Shown here one piece after another: positions 36,281 through 45,442 of a stretch of DNA of 64,000 nucleotides; the first letter of the stretch is position 1, and the number at the start of each line of letters is the position of its first letter. Made by a program: the position numbers and the translations under genes. Under the pieces are notes generated by a model. The model was not told where the DNA came from, did no database searches, and saw only the letters and a program-made list of their open reading frames with translations. Where the stretch lies: positions 1 to 64,000 of the forward strand of contig JAILFK010000051.1 in NCBI GenBank assembly GCA_024697595.1. The letters run 5' to 3'. The stretch comes from Lachnospiraceae bacterium. Its GTDB lineage: Bacteria; Bacillota; Clostridia; Lachnospirales; Lachnospiraceae.

Positions 36281-36333
36281 TGACAAGGCACCTATAAATA
36301 TCACGAAATTCCTCGACAAAACACCTATAATTA
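36281..36333. repeat. direct repeats upstream of feoAB
   Basis: GACAAGGCACCTATAAATA (from 36282) and GACAAAACACCTATAATTA (from 36315) repeat at a 33-bp period, about three helical turns. This could bind a metal- or redox-responsive regulator. Neither copy matches the Fur or DtxR consensus. Confidence 0.45.
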
Positions 36334-36336
36334 CGT

Positions 36337-36430
36337 CCTTGATAACTCAAGGTATATTACTCATTTATAAATGTTTATATATTGTATAAAATCAATTTCT
36401 GTGATACATTAATTAAGGGGTTTAATTAAT
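36337..36430 (+). promoter_or_regulatory. promoter region of the SLC13 gene with two palindromes
   Basis: CCTTGA-TAAC-TCAAGG (36337-36352) is a perfect inverted repeat. A possible promoter (TTGTAT, 17 bp, TACATT, about 36383-36411) follows. ATTAATTAA (36408-36416) and TTAATTAAT (36422-36430) form a hairpin immediately before the ribosome binding site. Confidence 0.4.
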
Positions 36431-36443
36431 TAGGAGGGGACTT

Positions 36444-37850
36444 ATGAAAGATTCAAAATCCAGGATAAATTTAATACTGGGACCAGCTCTATACTTTCTT
36501 ATCTGGTTTGTATGCAAAGAGTTTAATCTTATAGATTCCACTGCTGCCCAGGGAATGGGTGTGGCCGCCTGGATGATTTATTGGTGGGTCACTCGCCCTG
36601 TAAGCATTACAGTCACAGCTCTCTTACCAGGTGTGGTAAATGCTCTCTTTGGAATCGTTCCAATGGAGGATGTGATATCCCAATACTCTTCTAGCAGCAT
36701 CGTACTTATCTTTGGTTCATGCCTGCTAACAGCTCCATGGTCCAAAATCGGTTTGGATAAGAGAATATCTCTCAAAGCCTTATCTCTAATAGGACCTTCC
36801 ATGAAATCGCAGATTGCAGTATGGCTTATAGCTGCTGCGGTTATGAGCAATATGATGCCAAATGTAGTTGTAGTTGCTATATTTACACCAATTGCTGTAT
36901 CCATGCTTGCTGCCGCAGGATATAAGGATATATCAAAATGCGAACCTGCAGTTCCAATTCTATGTGCTATTGCATGGGGTTCTCAGTTAGGCGGAGCCGG
37001 TACCCCTCTAGGTGGAGCCATGAATATTACAGCCATCTCTTTTATTGAAGATTTCACAGGAAAAGAATTTATGTATATCGACTGGATTAAGCAGATGCTG
37101 CCATATACAGTTGTTGTCACCTTCACCATTTTATTACTTATGATTCTCCGTCCAATGAAGGTAAATTCCCTAGAGGGAACAAAAGAATATTTTGAAAAAT
37201 CTTATGAAAGCTTAGGTCCTATGAAGCGGGAAGAAAAAATATCTTTAGCACTATTTATCACAGCCATGGTAGGATCATTTATCAGGCCGCTTTACGCCAA
37301 TCTCCTTCCTGGATTAGTTCCAGCATATCTATTTTTAATATTAGGATGCATAAACTTTATCATCGCAGGCGGCAAAAAGAAAATGTTATTAGATTGGGAT
37401 GAAGCCCAGTCACAAGTGATGTGGGGAATGCTTATTCTCTTTGCAGGTGGACTAGCTTTGGGTAAAATTCTCACAGGAAGCGGCGCAAATGATGCCATAG
37501 CAGATATTATATCAAGCCTCCCCCTTGCAGGAGGACTTGGCACAATCGCAATATTTGCCATATTTGCCGCCCTTATTTCTGAGATGACCAATTCAACGGT
37601 TTCAGCCGCAGTCACCATTCCAATCACCATTGGAGTCACCTCTAAAATGGGCTTAGATCCACTGCCATATATATTTGCAGTTGCAATGGCTATGAACTAT
37701 GAATCACTTCTTCCTGTCAGCGTCAGAGCCATCTCTGTAGGATACGGCCTGGATCCTGACAAATTAATAAAAAACGGATTACCTCTCACAGTAATCCGTC
37801 TTGTAATAGCCATAGCCGCCGGCTATATCGCTTTGATTTTATATCATTAA
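36444..37850 (+). CDS. SLC13/DASS-family anion symporter
   Basis: A 468-residue membrane protein with about 11-12 helices. It has the two-fold repeated architecture of divalent-anion:sodium symporters: SSIVLIFGSCLLTAPWSKIGLDKRI and MSNMMPNVVVVAIFTP in the first half, EMTNSTVSAAVTIPI in the second. The SNT-type carboxylate/Na+ motif is present as MTNST in repeat two and as SNMMPN in repeat one. It would import succinate, malate, citrate or sulfate. The start follows TTAGGAGGGGACTT. It is monocistronic and its stop shares TTAA with the convergent MATE gene. The substrate is not assignable by eye. Confidence 0.85.
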   Translation: MKDSKSRINLILGPALYFLIWFVCKEFNLIDSTAAQGMGVAAWMIYWWVTRPVSITVTALLPGVVNALFGIVPMEDVISQYSSSSIVLIFGSCLLTAPWSKIGLDKRISLKALSLIGPSMKSQIAVWLIAAAVMSNMMPNVVVVAIFTPIAVSMLAAAGYKDISKCEPAVPILCAIAWGSQLGGAGTPLGGAMNITAISFIEDFTGKEFMYIDWIKQMLPYTVVVTFTILLLMILRPMKVNSLEGTKEYFEKSYESLGPMKREEKISLALFITAMVGSFIRPLYANLLPGLVPAYLFLILGCINFIIAGGKKKMLLDWDEAQSQVMWGMLILFAGGLALGKILTGSGANDAIADIISSLPLAGGLGTIAIFAIFAALISEMTNSTVSAAVTIPITIGVTSKMGLDPLPYIFAVAMAMNYESLLPVSVRAISVGYGLDPDKLIKNGLPLTVIRLVIAIAAGYIALILYH

Positions 37851-39202
37851 AATTGATTAAGCACAGTTTTTTTCACTCTGCCAAAGAAGATTATTGTCAT
37901 AATCATAGACATAACCTCAGCAATTGGGAAGCACCACCATATAGCAGTGAGGCCACCAATTTGGGCAAGGATATATGCCACTGGAAGCAGGACCACCATC
38001 TGTCTGGCAATGGATACATACATAGAGTATGCCGCCTTGCCCACAGCCTGAAACATACTTCCTGTGACGATACAATACCATGCAATAAGATAATGAATTC
38101 CAATTATTCTAAGAGCAACCACACCTATCTCAACCATCTTCTCTGAGGCGTCAAACATCAGAAGCAACTTATCCGGAATTATCTCAAATCCTAAAAATCC
38201 TATAAAAGCAAATGCAAATGCCACTATGTATGAATACTTCAAAGTGTTGAGCATACGACTCTTCTTTCTCGCTCCATAATTATATGAAATGATTGGAATC
38301 ATTCCATTGTTCAATCCAAAGATTGGCATGAAGAAGAAACTTTGCAATTTAAAGTAAACTCCAAATACAGCTGTTCCAGTTGACGAAAGTCCCATCAAAA
38401 TATAATTCATACCTGTGGTCATAACCGAACCAATTGACTGCATCACTATGGAAGGAAGACCAATCTTGTAGATATTTTTTATAATAGCAAAATTCGGTCT
38501 AAAACCTTTAAAACTTAAATGAATATCATGATTCTTCAAAATATTCCACAATAAAGCCTCCACGGCAGCCACAATCTGACCCACCGCAGTCGCAATGGCA
38601 GCACCCTTAATTCCCATGGCAGGCATACCGCACATACCAAATATCAAGATTGGATCCAAGATAATATTTATCACTGCACCGGTTGTCTGGGAAAGCATTG
38701 TGTAAAATGATCTTCCTGTGGCCTGCAAAAGTCTCTCGAGACATATCTGCATAAATAGTCCAAAGGAAAAAATCATAACGATGGACAAATACTCCACACC
38801 GTAATTAAAAATAGCTTCCTGTCCAGCTGAAGTCTGCATTGTGTAAAATGGTTTTACAGCAACACAGCCAACGATTGCCACAACTATATAACTTACGATA
38901 TATACAAATATTCCGTTTTGAGCCACAGTACTAGCACGCTTTGGCTTCTTTTCACCAAGGGCACGTGACACTAGGGCATTGAGTCCTACACCCGTTCCTG
39001 TAGCCACTGCAATCATCAAAGTCTGCAATGAAAAAGCTAACGATACCGCTGTGAGGGCATCCTCGCTTATTCTCGCCACAAATATACTATCCACAATGTT
39101 GTACAAGGCCTGCACAAACATGGATATCATGATTGGCAGAGACATATTCATCAACAACTTGCCTTCCGGCATAACTCCCATTTTATTTTCTTTGTTTTCC
39201 AT
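37847..39202 (-). CDS. MATE-family multidrug/toxin efflux pump
   Basis: A 451-residue, 12-TM antiporter of the MATE (DinF/NorM) family. It shows the doubled architecture: KLLMNMSLPIMISMFVQALYNIVDSIFVARI at the N-terminal lobe start, and IYKIGLPSIVMQSIGSVMTTGMNYIL at the C-lobe start. Later GLNNGMIPIISYNYGARKKSRM is the conserved loop. It would expel cationic drugs or plant-derived aromatics using Na+ or H+. The start follows AGAGGTTAGAAA. Its stop overlaps the convergent SLC13 stop by three bases (shared TTAA), leaving no room for an intergenic terminator. Confidence 0.93.
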   Translation of the reverse strand: MENKENKMGVMPEGKLLMNMSLPIMISMFVQALYNIVDSIFVARISEDALTAVSLAFSLQTLMIAVATGTGVGLNALVSRALGEKKPKRASTVAQNGIFVYIVSYIVVAIVGCVAVKPFYTMQTSAGQEAIFNYGVEYLSIVMIFSFGLFMQICLERLLQATGRSFYTMLSQTTGAVINIILDPILIFGMCGMPAMGIKGAAIATAVGQIVAAVEALLWNILKNHDIHLSFKGFRPNFAIIKNIYKIGLPSIVMQSIGSVMTTGMNYILMGLSSTGTAVFGVYFKLQSFFFMPIFGLNNGMIPIISYNYGARKKSRMLNTLKYSYIVAFAFAFIGFLGFEIIPDKLLLMFDASEKMVEIGVVALRIIGIHYLIAWYCIVTGSMFQAVGKAAYSMYVSIARQMVVLLPVAYILAQIGGLTAIWWCFPIAEVMSMIMTIIFFGRVKKTVLNQF

Positions 39203-39292
39203 TTTCTAACCTCTACTCAAATTATCTACACATAAAAATATACTGTACTATGATAGTCCACATTTTTGGAAGTAGCAATATACATTACATAC

Positions 39293-39322
39293 GAAAAAGC
39301 GCCGCATAAGCGACGCCTTTTA
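39293..39322 (-). terminator. terminator of the GH106-like gene
   Basis: The GC-rich arms around 39296-39305 (AAAGCGCCGC) and 39309-39320 (AGCGACGCCTTT) pair with one bulge. On the minus strand the stem is followed by TTTTTCG. It is about 95 bp downstream of the stop codon. Confidence 0.6.
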
Positions 39323-39415
39323 TTACTTTTTGCGAAAAATATTAAATAGGATTTTCACGGAAAATACATTATCCTTAACCGATATTTTAATATCCAATGA
39401 GGGATATTTCTTATA

Positions 39416-42142
39416 TTACAATTGATATAAATGTACCTGTCCCACAAGACCTGTTCCTTCCTTCGGTTCATCTTTTGGTCGGCCAAATCGATCAGGTATT
39501 TTAAATGTTGCCCTCTCTAATGTTGTGGCAATTTCTATTCTAATATCATTCTCACCATCTATTACTGCCTCCGAAATATCATATATAAATGGAGCAAAAA
39601 TCTGCAATCCCATCGGCTTGTCATTGACATAAACCTCCACCGTCTCAAAGGCATCGGTTATCTCAATCCAATATCTCTTACTCTCATCTCCAATAAACTT
39701 ACTTTCATATTTTAACCAGCCAGAAAACTCTGGATCTACCTTGGCATAATCATCTGGTAAATGAACACAAGTCTTTTCCTTAAACTCAGGATAACTTACC
39801 CCATCTGTGATGCTTCTAGTCCAATCATTTACCATATCCACTTCAGAGGCTCCCTTGTCTATTATGACTTTTTCTACGATTTTTCCTTCCAAGGCTTCCT
39901 TTTCACTGGCATTTCTAGCAACGATCAAAAATCTACTCCTACCAGGCTCCACCTGCAAGTTTAACTTTTTATCGCTATAATTCGTAGAATAAATCTTGTC
40001 ATTCCAAGGATCATAAGCGTAAATACCACAGATATTATTGCCAAATCTATCATTTTCAAAAGACAACTGACCTTCATAAGTTTTTGTACCCTCATTGGTA
40101 ATCATATAAATATGTACGCCATCCGCTTTTACATAGTGATAATATCTAATGTATTTGTCCCCTGGCGCAATGTTGATGTCCGCCCATCTAGATGCATTTT
40201 CCATAATAGAATCAAAACCAATGCATTCCGCAGCAGAAATTTTTTGGTCAAATGCAGTTTCTTCCTCAGTTGTGCCAGCTGATTTTGCTTCATTATATGT
40301 ACCAGTTGGTTTGTTATCCACGAAATAAACTGGCACCCCGCTCTCCACAAGTTTTGATATGTCTGCGGCAAATGTTTCATCTATAAATTGCATATATGGC
40401 AAAATCAAAGCCTCGTATGAATTACCATTTATCACAAGACCATCCTCTGAAATTTCAGTGTTATAGGTAGACTTATCACCAAAAGCATCAAATGGAATAA
40501 AGTCAAAATCAATCTGATTTTCAGTTAAGACTCTTGCCACCTTTTCAGCCGGCATTGATTTTCCTGTCCACTCAGCTTCTCCGTGATATACTACTCCCAC
40601 TGGTGCGATATGATGTCCACCAGATATAAGTTCTATAGCCCTGTTCATATAAAGCATAAGGTGGCCGAAAGCCTTGTATTCAGGATTATGTCCATGGGCA
40701 TAAAAATGTGGCGGACAATCAGGATCTGGGAAAGGTTGAGCACTAAAGGCATGAGGCACAAAATGATTAACTCCCCTTACAATAAAGTGGTCTGCCAAAT
40801 ATTTTTCCAAACGCAGTCCCTCTTGCCATCCATAATTTCCAAAGATCTCACACATGGCATTTCCTTGTTTTTTCTTATCTAATGCAGCTAGTGAATTGGC
40901 TAGCTTACCTAGCATAAAGTGATAGAACTCACCATTTCTCACCATGAAAGTCCCCATTTCATAGTTGTCATCCTCACCCTGTGGATATACCTGACCTCCT
41001 ATGTCATCGATACCTGCCATATCCTGACCAAATAACGATCTAAAATAATGTCCAAGGGTAGAACCTGTACGACAATGCTGACCATTATCTTCTATTATAT
41101 GTCCAATATATTGCACACCATGATCTCTACACCAATCTCCTACCTGAAATGAGAAATTCTTCTCCACTAGTCTCGTCATATTATCCATATATGCATAGCG
41201 TGCTCTAGCTCTTGCCGTCTCATCCCCCTCCTGCTCCCAAATAAGAGGCAACTCATAGGCAAAATCTTCACCTAACTGTTGACGAAGATTTTGATCCAAC
41301 TCCTGGCTCCAAGGATAATCCATCTCAAATCCTATACCCATCTCATGATGCAGCTCATACAAATGACCATTACCAAGCTCTGGTTCATCGGAGAAAAAGC
41401 CTGCGATAGTTTTACCAAAATCATCAGCATAATGTTCAAAATGCTTCTCATAAACCGCATCGATCAACACTCTACAGGACTTTTCGTCAATCATATTAAT
41501 ATAGTTTTGATGAGGGCCACGATTTCTGGTGTGATTCATCTTATAGATATTTCCATCGGCCTTTGGCACGTAGTTGAAGCTTCCATCATCTAACACCAAA
41601 GATGTTAAATCTTCTCTATTCCCATCCTTATATACCACAGAAATTGCAATCAAATCATCATCGGTAAATTCTAATTGATTTGCCGCCTCTGTCCCCTTGC
41701 CAGTCATCATATTAATCTGAGCTTCTGTCTGACTAAAAGTTCTCTGCACTGGGTGCTTCACCTCATCAGCAGAAAGGGTAAATGCTTCACCTGCCTTTAC
41801 CTCATACTTCTGGCAACATATACTTCTTCTAGCAAGACTAAGAGGCTGGTTTTCCATAGCACCATTGGCAAATCCTGTAGGAAAATGGCTGTCATCTAAA
41901 ATCCATACCTTCATATCCCTCTTTCTTGCCTCATCAAGTATTGCATCCATATCCTGCCACCATTTCTCACCACAGAAATCAGGATGTGGTCTGCTCTCCA
42001 CACATACTGCTTTGATATTGGCTTCGTTTATCACCTTCATATACTCGCGCAATGTAGCTTCATCCTCGCCCCTTTGCCAAAAAAACGGCAAAATATAATT
42101 GTCATGCTTATCATTTAAAATATTTGAAATTGTCTCCGTCAT
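39416..42142 (-). CDS. large GH106/GH2-like glycoside hydrolase
   Basis: A 908-residue cytoplasmic protein. The N-terminal 350 residues look like a TIM barrel (MKVINEANIKAVCVESRPHPDF, KVWILDDSHFPTGFANGA, GFFSDEPELGNGH, QYIGHIIEDNGQH). The C-terminal 150 residues are a galactose-binding jelly roll (YWIEITDAFETVEVYVNDKPMG) ending in GTGLVGQVHLY, like GH106 alpha-L-rhamnosidases and GH2 enzymes. I cannot place the catalytic acids with certainty; the Glu in FFSDEPELG and the one in HIIEDNG are candidates. ATG 42142 has GGAGG eight bases upstream. The gene is divergent from an AraC regulator, its probable controller. Rhamnoside cleavage is inferred. Confidence 0.7.
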   Translation of the reverse strand: MTETISNILNDKHDNYILPFFWQRGEDEATLREYMKVINEANIKAVCVESRPHPDFCGEKWWQDMDAILDEARKRDMKVWILDDSHFPTGFANGAMENQPLSLARRSICCQKYEVKAGEAFTLSADEVKHPVQRTFSQTEAQINMMTGKGTEAANQLEFTDDDLIAISVVYKDGNREDLTSLVLDDGSFNYVPKADGNIYKMNHTRNRGPHQNYINMIDEKSCRVLIDAVYEKHFEHYADDFGKTIAGFFSDEPELGNGHLYELHHEMGIGFEMDYPWSQELDQNLRQQLGEDFAYELPLIWEQEGDETARARARYAYMDNMTRLVEKNFSFQVGDWCRDHGVQYIGHIIEDNGQHCRTGSTLGHYFRSLFGQDMAGIDDIGGQVYPQGEDDNYEMGTFMVRNGEFYHFMLGKLANSLAALDKKKQGNAMCEIFGNYGWQEGLRLEKYLADHFIVRGVNHFVPHAFSAQPFPDPDCPPHFYAHGHNPEYKAFGHLMLYMNRAIELISGGHHIAPVGVVYHGEAEWTGKSMPAEKVARVLTENQIDFDFIPFDAFGDKSTYNTEISEDGLVINGNSYEALILPYMQFIDETFAADISKLVESGVPVYFVDNKPTGTYNEAKSAGTTEEETAFDQKISAAECIGFDSIMENASRWADINIAPGDKYIRYYHYVKADGVHIYMITNEGTKTYEGQLSFENDRFGNNICGIYAYDPWNDKIYSTNYSDKKLNLQVEPGRSRFLIVARNASEKEALEGKIVEKVIIDKGASEVDMVNDWTRSITDGVSYPEFKEKTCVHLPDDYAKVDPEFSGWLKYESKFIGDESKRYWIEITDAFETVEVYVNDKPMGLQIFAPFIYDISEAVIDGENDIRIEIATTLERATFKIPDRFGRPKDEPKEGTGLVGQVHLYQL

Positions 42143-42362
42143 ATTACTAACCTCCACTAAATACATATCCGTTACATTTTCTCAAATTAATTTTTCTAAC
42201 ACTACCTGACCATTCAAAACTTTCTAACTATATATTACTCAAAAATATAACAATCTATAATCTCTAAACTTAAGGAATATATTGACCAAACTTCACATTT
42301 GATTTAATCTAAATTTATAATAGAATCCATAACATATATTTAGTTTTTATAGGAGAAATACT
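42143..42362. promoter_or_regulatory. divergent promoter region, GH106-like gene / AraC regulator
   Basis: A 220-bp AT-rich region. A possible plus-strand promoter is TTGACC near 42283 with TAATCT 17 bp on. No clear AraC operator repeat was recognised. Confidence 0.35.
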
Positions 42363-43349
42363 ATGAATCCACAGCGTTTAGATGAATATTTAAGAAAAGA
42401 AAACAGTTATGAACTGGATAAAGATGCAGTTATTAACTATTCAAATTTCAGCAAACTTGTCCCTTTTATAGAGAACCTGGATGATTTAGATGATTACAAG
42501 CTGGCATATTTGTCTGCTATCAATTCTGCCAACGGAGTAATCGCTTCAAAACAGGATAGATTTCATCCTGTAGAAGAACATTTTCATGACTGGTTAGAAC
42601 TAGCATATATGTATTCTGGCGAAGCTCATATGACAATATCAGATAATCCCATCACGCTAAAAGAAGGTGAATGTGTACTTATAAATTACAACACACCTCA
42701 CTCCTGCCTAGCCTGCGGTAGCAATGATATACTAATCAACTTGCTTATAAGCCGTAGATATTTGAGGGCCAATTTTTTTGATAAATTTTCCGAAAACAGT
42801 TTTTTGTCCAAATATCTAATGGATAATTTGCTAGATGAAAATACAGAAAATGGATATATCTATTTTCGCAGTTCAAAGAACCGCAGACTGCCCATATTTG
42901 TAAATGAATTTCTGTGTGAATACTACGATAAAGGTATCAACTCAGCTGATTATTTATCCAGCTTTGCCACCTTGATTTTTTTAGAACTTGCGGACATTTA
43001 CAAGGATGATTCCAGTGCAGCCCAAAACAATAATCAGATAATGGGAATACTTCGTTATATCGAGGGCAACTACAACACCTGTACTCTAAAAAGCACCGCA
43101 GAGTTTTTTCATTTAAATCCCAATTATCTCTCTGGGTATATCAAGAAAAATACAGGCAAGACATTCAAAGAATTAATTCAGGAGCAGCGCCTGAATTTGG
43201 CTTTGAAACTACTGAAAAATTCTGATCTCCCAATAACAGAAATAAGCCAACAGGTTGGTTATGAAAACGTTTCTTTCTTCTATAAACTATTTCAACAAAC
43301 CTATGGCACATCTCCTGCCCACTACAGAGAAAAAATAAAAAGCGAGTGA
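42363..43349 (+). CDS. AraC-family transcriptional regulator with cupin sensor domain
   Basis: A 328-residue activator. Residues 70-140 form a cupin (PVEEHFHDWLELAYMYSGEAHMTI and LKEGECVLINYNTPHS) that would bind a sugar. Residues 225-325 have the two HTH motifs (CTLKSTAEFFHLNPNYLSGYIKKNTG and LPITEISQQVGYENVSFFYKLFQQTYGTSPAHYR). It starts after TAGGAGAAATACT. It is divergent from the GH106-like hydrolase and probably switches it on with its sugar. The stop lies 1 bp from the stop of the convergent SGNH hydrolase gene. Confidence 0.93.
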   Translation: MNPQRLDEYLRKENSYELDKDAVINYSNFSKLVPFIENLDDLDDYKLAYLSAINSANGVIASKQDRFHPVEEHFHDWLELAYMYSGEAHMTISDNPITLKEGECVLINYNTPHSCLACGSNDILINLLISRRYLRANFFDKFSENSFLSKYLMDNLLDENTENGYIYFRSSKNRRLPIFVNEFLCEYYDKGINSADYLSSFATLIFLELADIYKDDSSAAQNNNQIMGILRYIEGNYNTCTLKSTAEFFHLNPNYLSGYIKKNTGKTFKELIQEQRLNLALKLLKNSDLPITEISQQVGYENVSFFYKLFQQTYGTSPAHYREKIKSE

Positions 43350-43350
43350 T

Positions 43351-44055
43351 TTATTCCCTCGCCCAAATTGAATCGTATATATATTTTGCCATCTTTTCAT
43401 TTCCTATTGCGTTTGGATGAACTCCATCCTTGTAATACTCCGGATGATTTATAGAAAAGTTGTACATATCGATACATTTTACATCAAGCTTTTTTGCCAC
43501 TTTTCCAACTATAGGTCCCACTTCATTATAGATAGTATCATCATTTATCCCATAAATAATTTCACCCGTCCTCTTCTGCCGATAGGCCTTCATAGGTTTT
43601 AACAGATATACATTTTCCTTTCCCGCAATGTCTATATACTCCTGCACTAACGCTTCAAGATCCTCCTCATAGCCTGCCGCGTCCCAGTTATATAACTTGG
43701 TATCATTGGCTCCAAGCATTATTATGTAGCAATCTCCCTTCATAGCCTTGCTTGTCAAATATTGCTCGCAATTCACATAAGGATTATTGGAAGCATGTCT
43801 TGCACAAGTACCACTTCTACCACAATTTATCACTTTATAGTCATTACCCAATAGTTCTTGTAAATATACAGGATAAGCCTCCTTATCTCTTGTCTTATAA
43901 ACTCCTGCCCCAAAGGTTATGCTGTCGCCAACGCACACCACTGTAGTCTTATCATTTATCAAAACAAAAGACACCAACAATGCTGTCAACAGTGTCAGAA
44001 GCACCCCCTGTCCTATGCTCTTACTTATTCTTTTATGAAATATCCCCATTTTCAT
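43351..44055 (-). CDS. membrane-anchored SGNH/GDSL hydrolase
   Basis: A 234-residue esterase. An N-terminal TM (SIGQGVLLTLLTALLVSFVLI) anchors it outside the membrane. Block I VVCVGDSITFGAG carries the catalytic Ser, NCGRSG is block II Gly, MLGANDTK is block III Asn, and DGVHPNAIG is block V with the Asp and His. It probably deacylates polysaccharides or small glycosides at the cell surface. ATG 44055 follows GGAGG by four bases. The upstream terminator (44065-44105) separates it from the SDR gene. It converges with the AraC gene. Confidence 0.88.
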   Translation of the reverse strand: MKMGIFHKRISKSIGQGVLLTLLTALLVSFVLINDKTTVVCVGDSITFGAGVYKTRDKEAYPVYLQELLGNDYKVINCGRSGTCARHASNNPYVNCEQYLTSKAMKGDCYIIMLGANDTKLYNWDAAGYEEDLEALVQEYIDIAGKENVYLLKPMKAYRQKRTGEIIYGINDDTIYNEVGPIVGKVAKKLDVKCIDMYNFSINHPEYYKDGVHPNAIGNEKMAKYIYDSIWARE

Positions 44056-44064
44056 AAAACCTCC

Positions 44065-44105
44065 AAAAAAAATACTTCCCAAGTGTATACCACCTAGGAA
44101 GTATT
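44065..44105 (-). terminator. terminator of the DFR-like SDR gene
   Basis: AATACTTCC (44071-44079) and GGAAGTATT (44097-44105) pair over 9 bp, with an inner GTG/CAC helix. On the minus strand eight T residues follow, and these merge into the ribosome binding site of the SGNH hydrolase gene. Confidence 0.75.
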
Positions 44106-44125
44106 ATAATATATATCGCTTATTA

Positions 44126-45196
44126 TTACATAGCTTTCTTTACATTCTTCTTGTCGATGCTGTCAACATTTTCCTTGGCAAGAGCTTCCTCGCGCTCTAC
44201 CTCTCTAAGCCATGCAACCTCATCCTTCATTGTCTCGCTAAATGGTCTGCAAGTAAATCCTAAATCCTTCTTAGCCATTGAGCAATCATAATCATTATTT
44301 CTAATTAAGTTATAGAGACCAAACTCAGTAAGAAGTGGCTCTTTCTTAGTAAACTTACTCTGGAGTGCCAACAACTTAACAACTAACTTAGAAACACTCT
44401 TTGGAATGATGCTTGTCTTGATATCAAGTCCTGCTGCCTCGTTGATAATATCAAAGAGTTCACGCATTGTAACAAGTTCATTACTCATAATATAGCACTG
44501 TCCACGACGTCCCTTCTTACAACAAGCGATAACTCCATTAGCCAAGTCACGTACATCTACTGAGTTAAATGTACCTTCCAAACCGATCTTCATATCTCCA
44601 TGCATATACTCCTGCACAAGAGAAGCAACCGGTCCAAATGCATAATCATTTGGTCCACAGATTCCTGATGGATGTACAATTGAAGCGTCAAACTCAGGAT
44701 TTTTCTCAACAGCATCCAATACAAGCTGTGAAGCCTCTGCCTTAGTTACAGCATAGTATCCTACCAAACTATCTGTCGGAAGGAAATGATCAACCTCTAC
44801 AATCTTTTGTCCAAGTGGCAACTCTGGAATAGCACTTGTAGAACTTACATATACCATCTTCTTAGCCTTGTGCTCGATGCACATATCAATCATATTCTGA
44901 GTACCATCAACATTTACCGCATGCACAATCTTGCTTGGCTCTGGGTTTAATGTGACAATACTTGCACTATGAATAACATATAAATCACAATCTTCAGGGA
45001 CATCAAATAACTTCTCTAAAGATTCTTTATTTAATAAATCGCCCTCAATAATCTTAACGCCCTCTGGAATGTGCTTTGCTGCAGGATCATTTGGCAAAAC
45101 AAATGCTCTTACTTCTTTACCCTCTGAAACCAATTCACGTGATATGTTGCTACCTAATAAACCAGCAGCTCCTGTTAAGATATAAACTTCGCTCAT
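44126..45196 (-). CDS. NAD(P)-dependent extended SDR, dihydroflavonol-reductase/3-beta-HSD-like
   Basis: A 356-residue extended SDR. The Rossmann motif LTGAAGLLGSNISREL binds the cofactor. VYVSSTSAIPEL provides the catalytic Ser and YYAVTKAEA the YxxxK pair. HPSGICGPNDY is typical of the dihydroflavonol-4-reductase/3-beta-HSD branch. The C-terminal 40 residues are charged. It could reduce a carbonyl of a plant aglycone or a sugar nucleotide; the substrate is unknown. The start follows AAGGAGGAAATTATAAA. It is divergent from a TetR regulator across an operator-rich gap and is monocistronic with its own terminator. Confidence 0.88.
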   Translation of the reverse strand: MSEVYILTGAAGLLGSNISRELVSEGKEVRAFVLPNDPAAKHIPEGVKIIEGDLLNKESLEKLFDVPEDCDLYVIHSASIVTLNPEPSKIVHAVNVDGTQNMIDMCIEHKAKKMVYVSSTSAIPELPLGQKIVEVDHFLPTDSLVGYYAVTKAEASQLVLDAVEKNPEFDASIVHPSGICGPNDYAFGPVASLVQEYMHGDMKIGLEGTFNSVDVRDLANGVIACCKKGRRGQCYIMSNELVTMRELFDIINEAAGLDIKTSIIPKSVSKLVVKLLALQSKFTKKEPLLTEFGLYNLIRNNDYDCSMAKKDLGFTCRPFSETMKDEVAWLREVEREEALAKENVDSIDKKNVKKAM

Positions 45197-45249
45197 TTTA
45201 TAATTTCCTCCTTACTATGTGATTGATTATTTCGACAATTTTTTATCAC

Positions 45250-45288
45250 GCCTGATATTAATTTGACAGGCCTGATATAAATTTAACA
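45250..45288. repeat. 20-bp tandem direct repeat upstream of the SDR gene
   Basis: GCCTGATATTAATTTGACA (45250-45268) and GCCTGATATAAATTTAACA (45270-45288) match at 17 of 19 positions with a 20-bp period. They lie 54-92 bp before the SDR start and may be regulator sites or contain overlapping promoter elements. Confidence 0.55.
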
Positions 45289-45294
45289 TTATCA

Positions 45295-45381
45295 ATACAC
45301 TTGTATAGTTAATCTAAAACTAGTATAATTTTTCCGGACATACAGTTCAACTATCAAAATTAACACATGTGTATAGTTAAT
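45295..45381. promoter_or_regulatory. two candidate TetR operators
   Basis: ATACACTTGTAT (45295-45306) and ACACATGTGT (45363-45372) are palindromic cores. Each is followed by the same ATAGTTAAT tail, so the sites are also direct repeats about 67 bp apart. They lie in the divergent gap between the SDR gene and tetR, the expected place for repression of both. Confidence 0.5.
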
Positions 45382-45442
45382 AAATTATAAAACATACACT
45401 TTTTAAAATATGTTTGAATAATAATTTTTGTAGGAGGAAACT

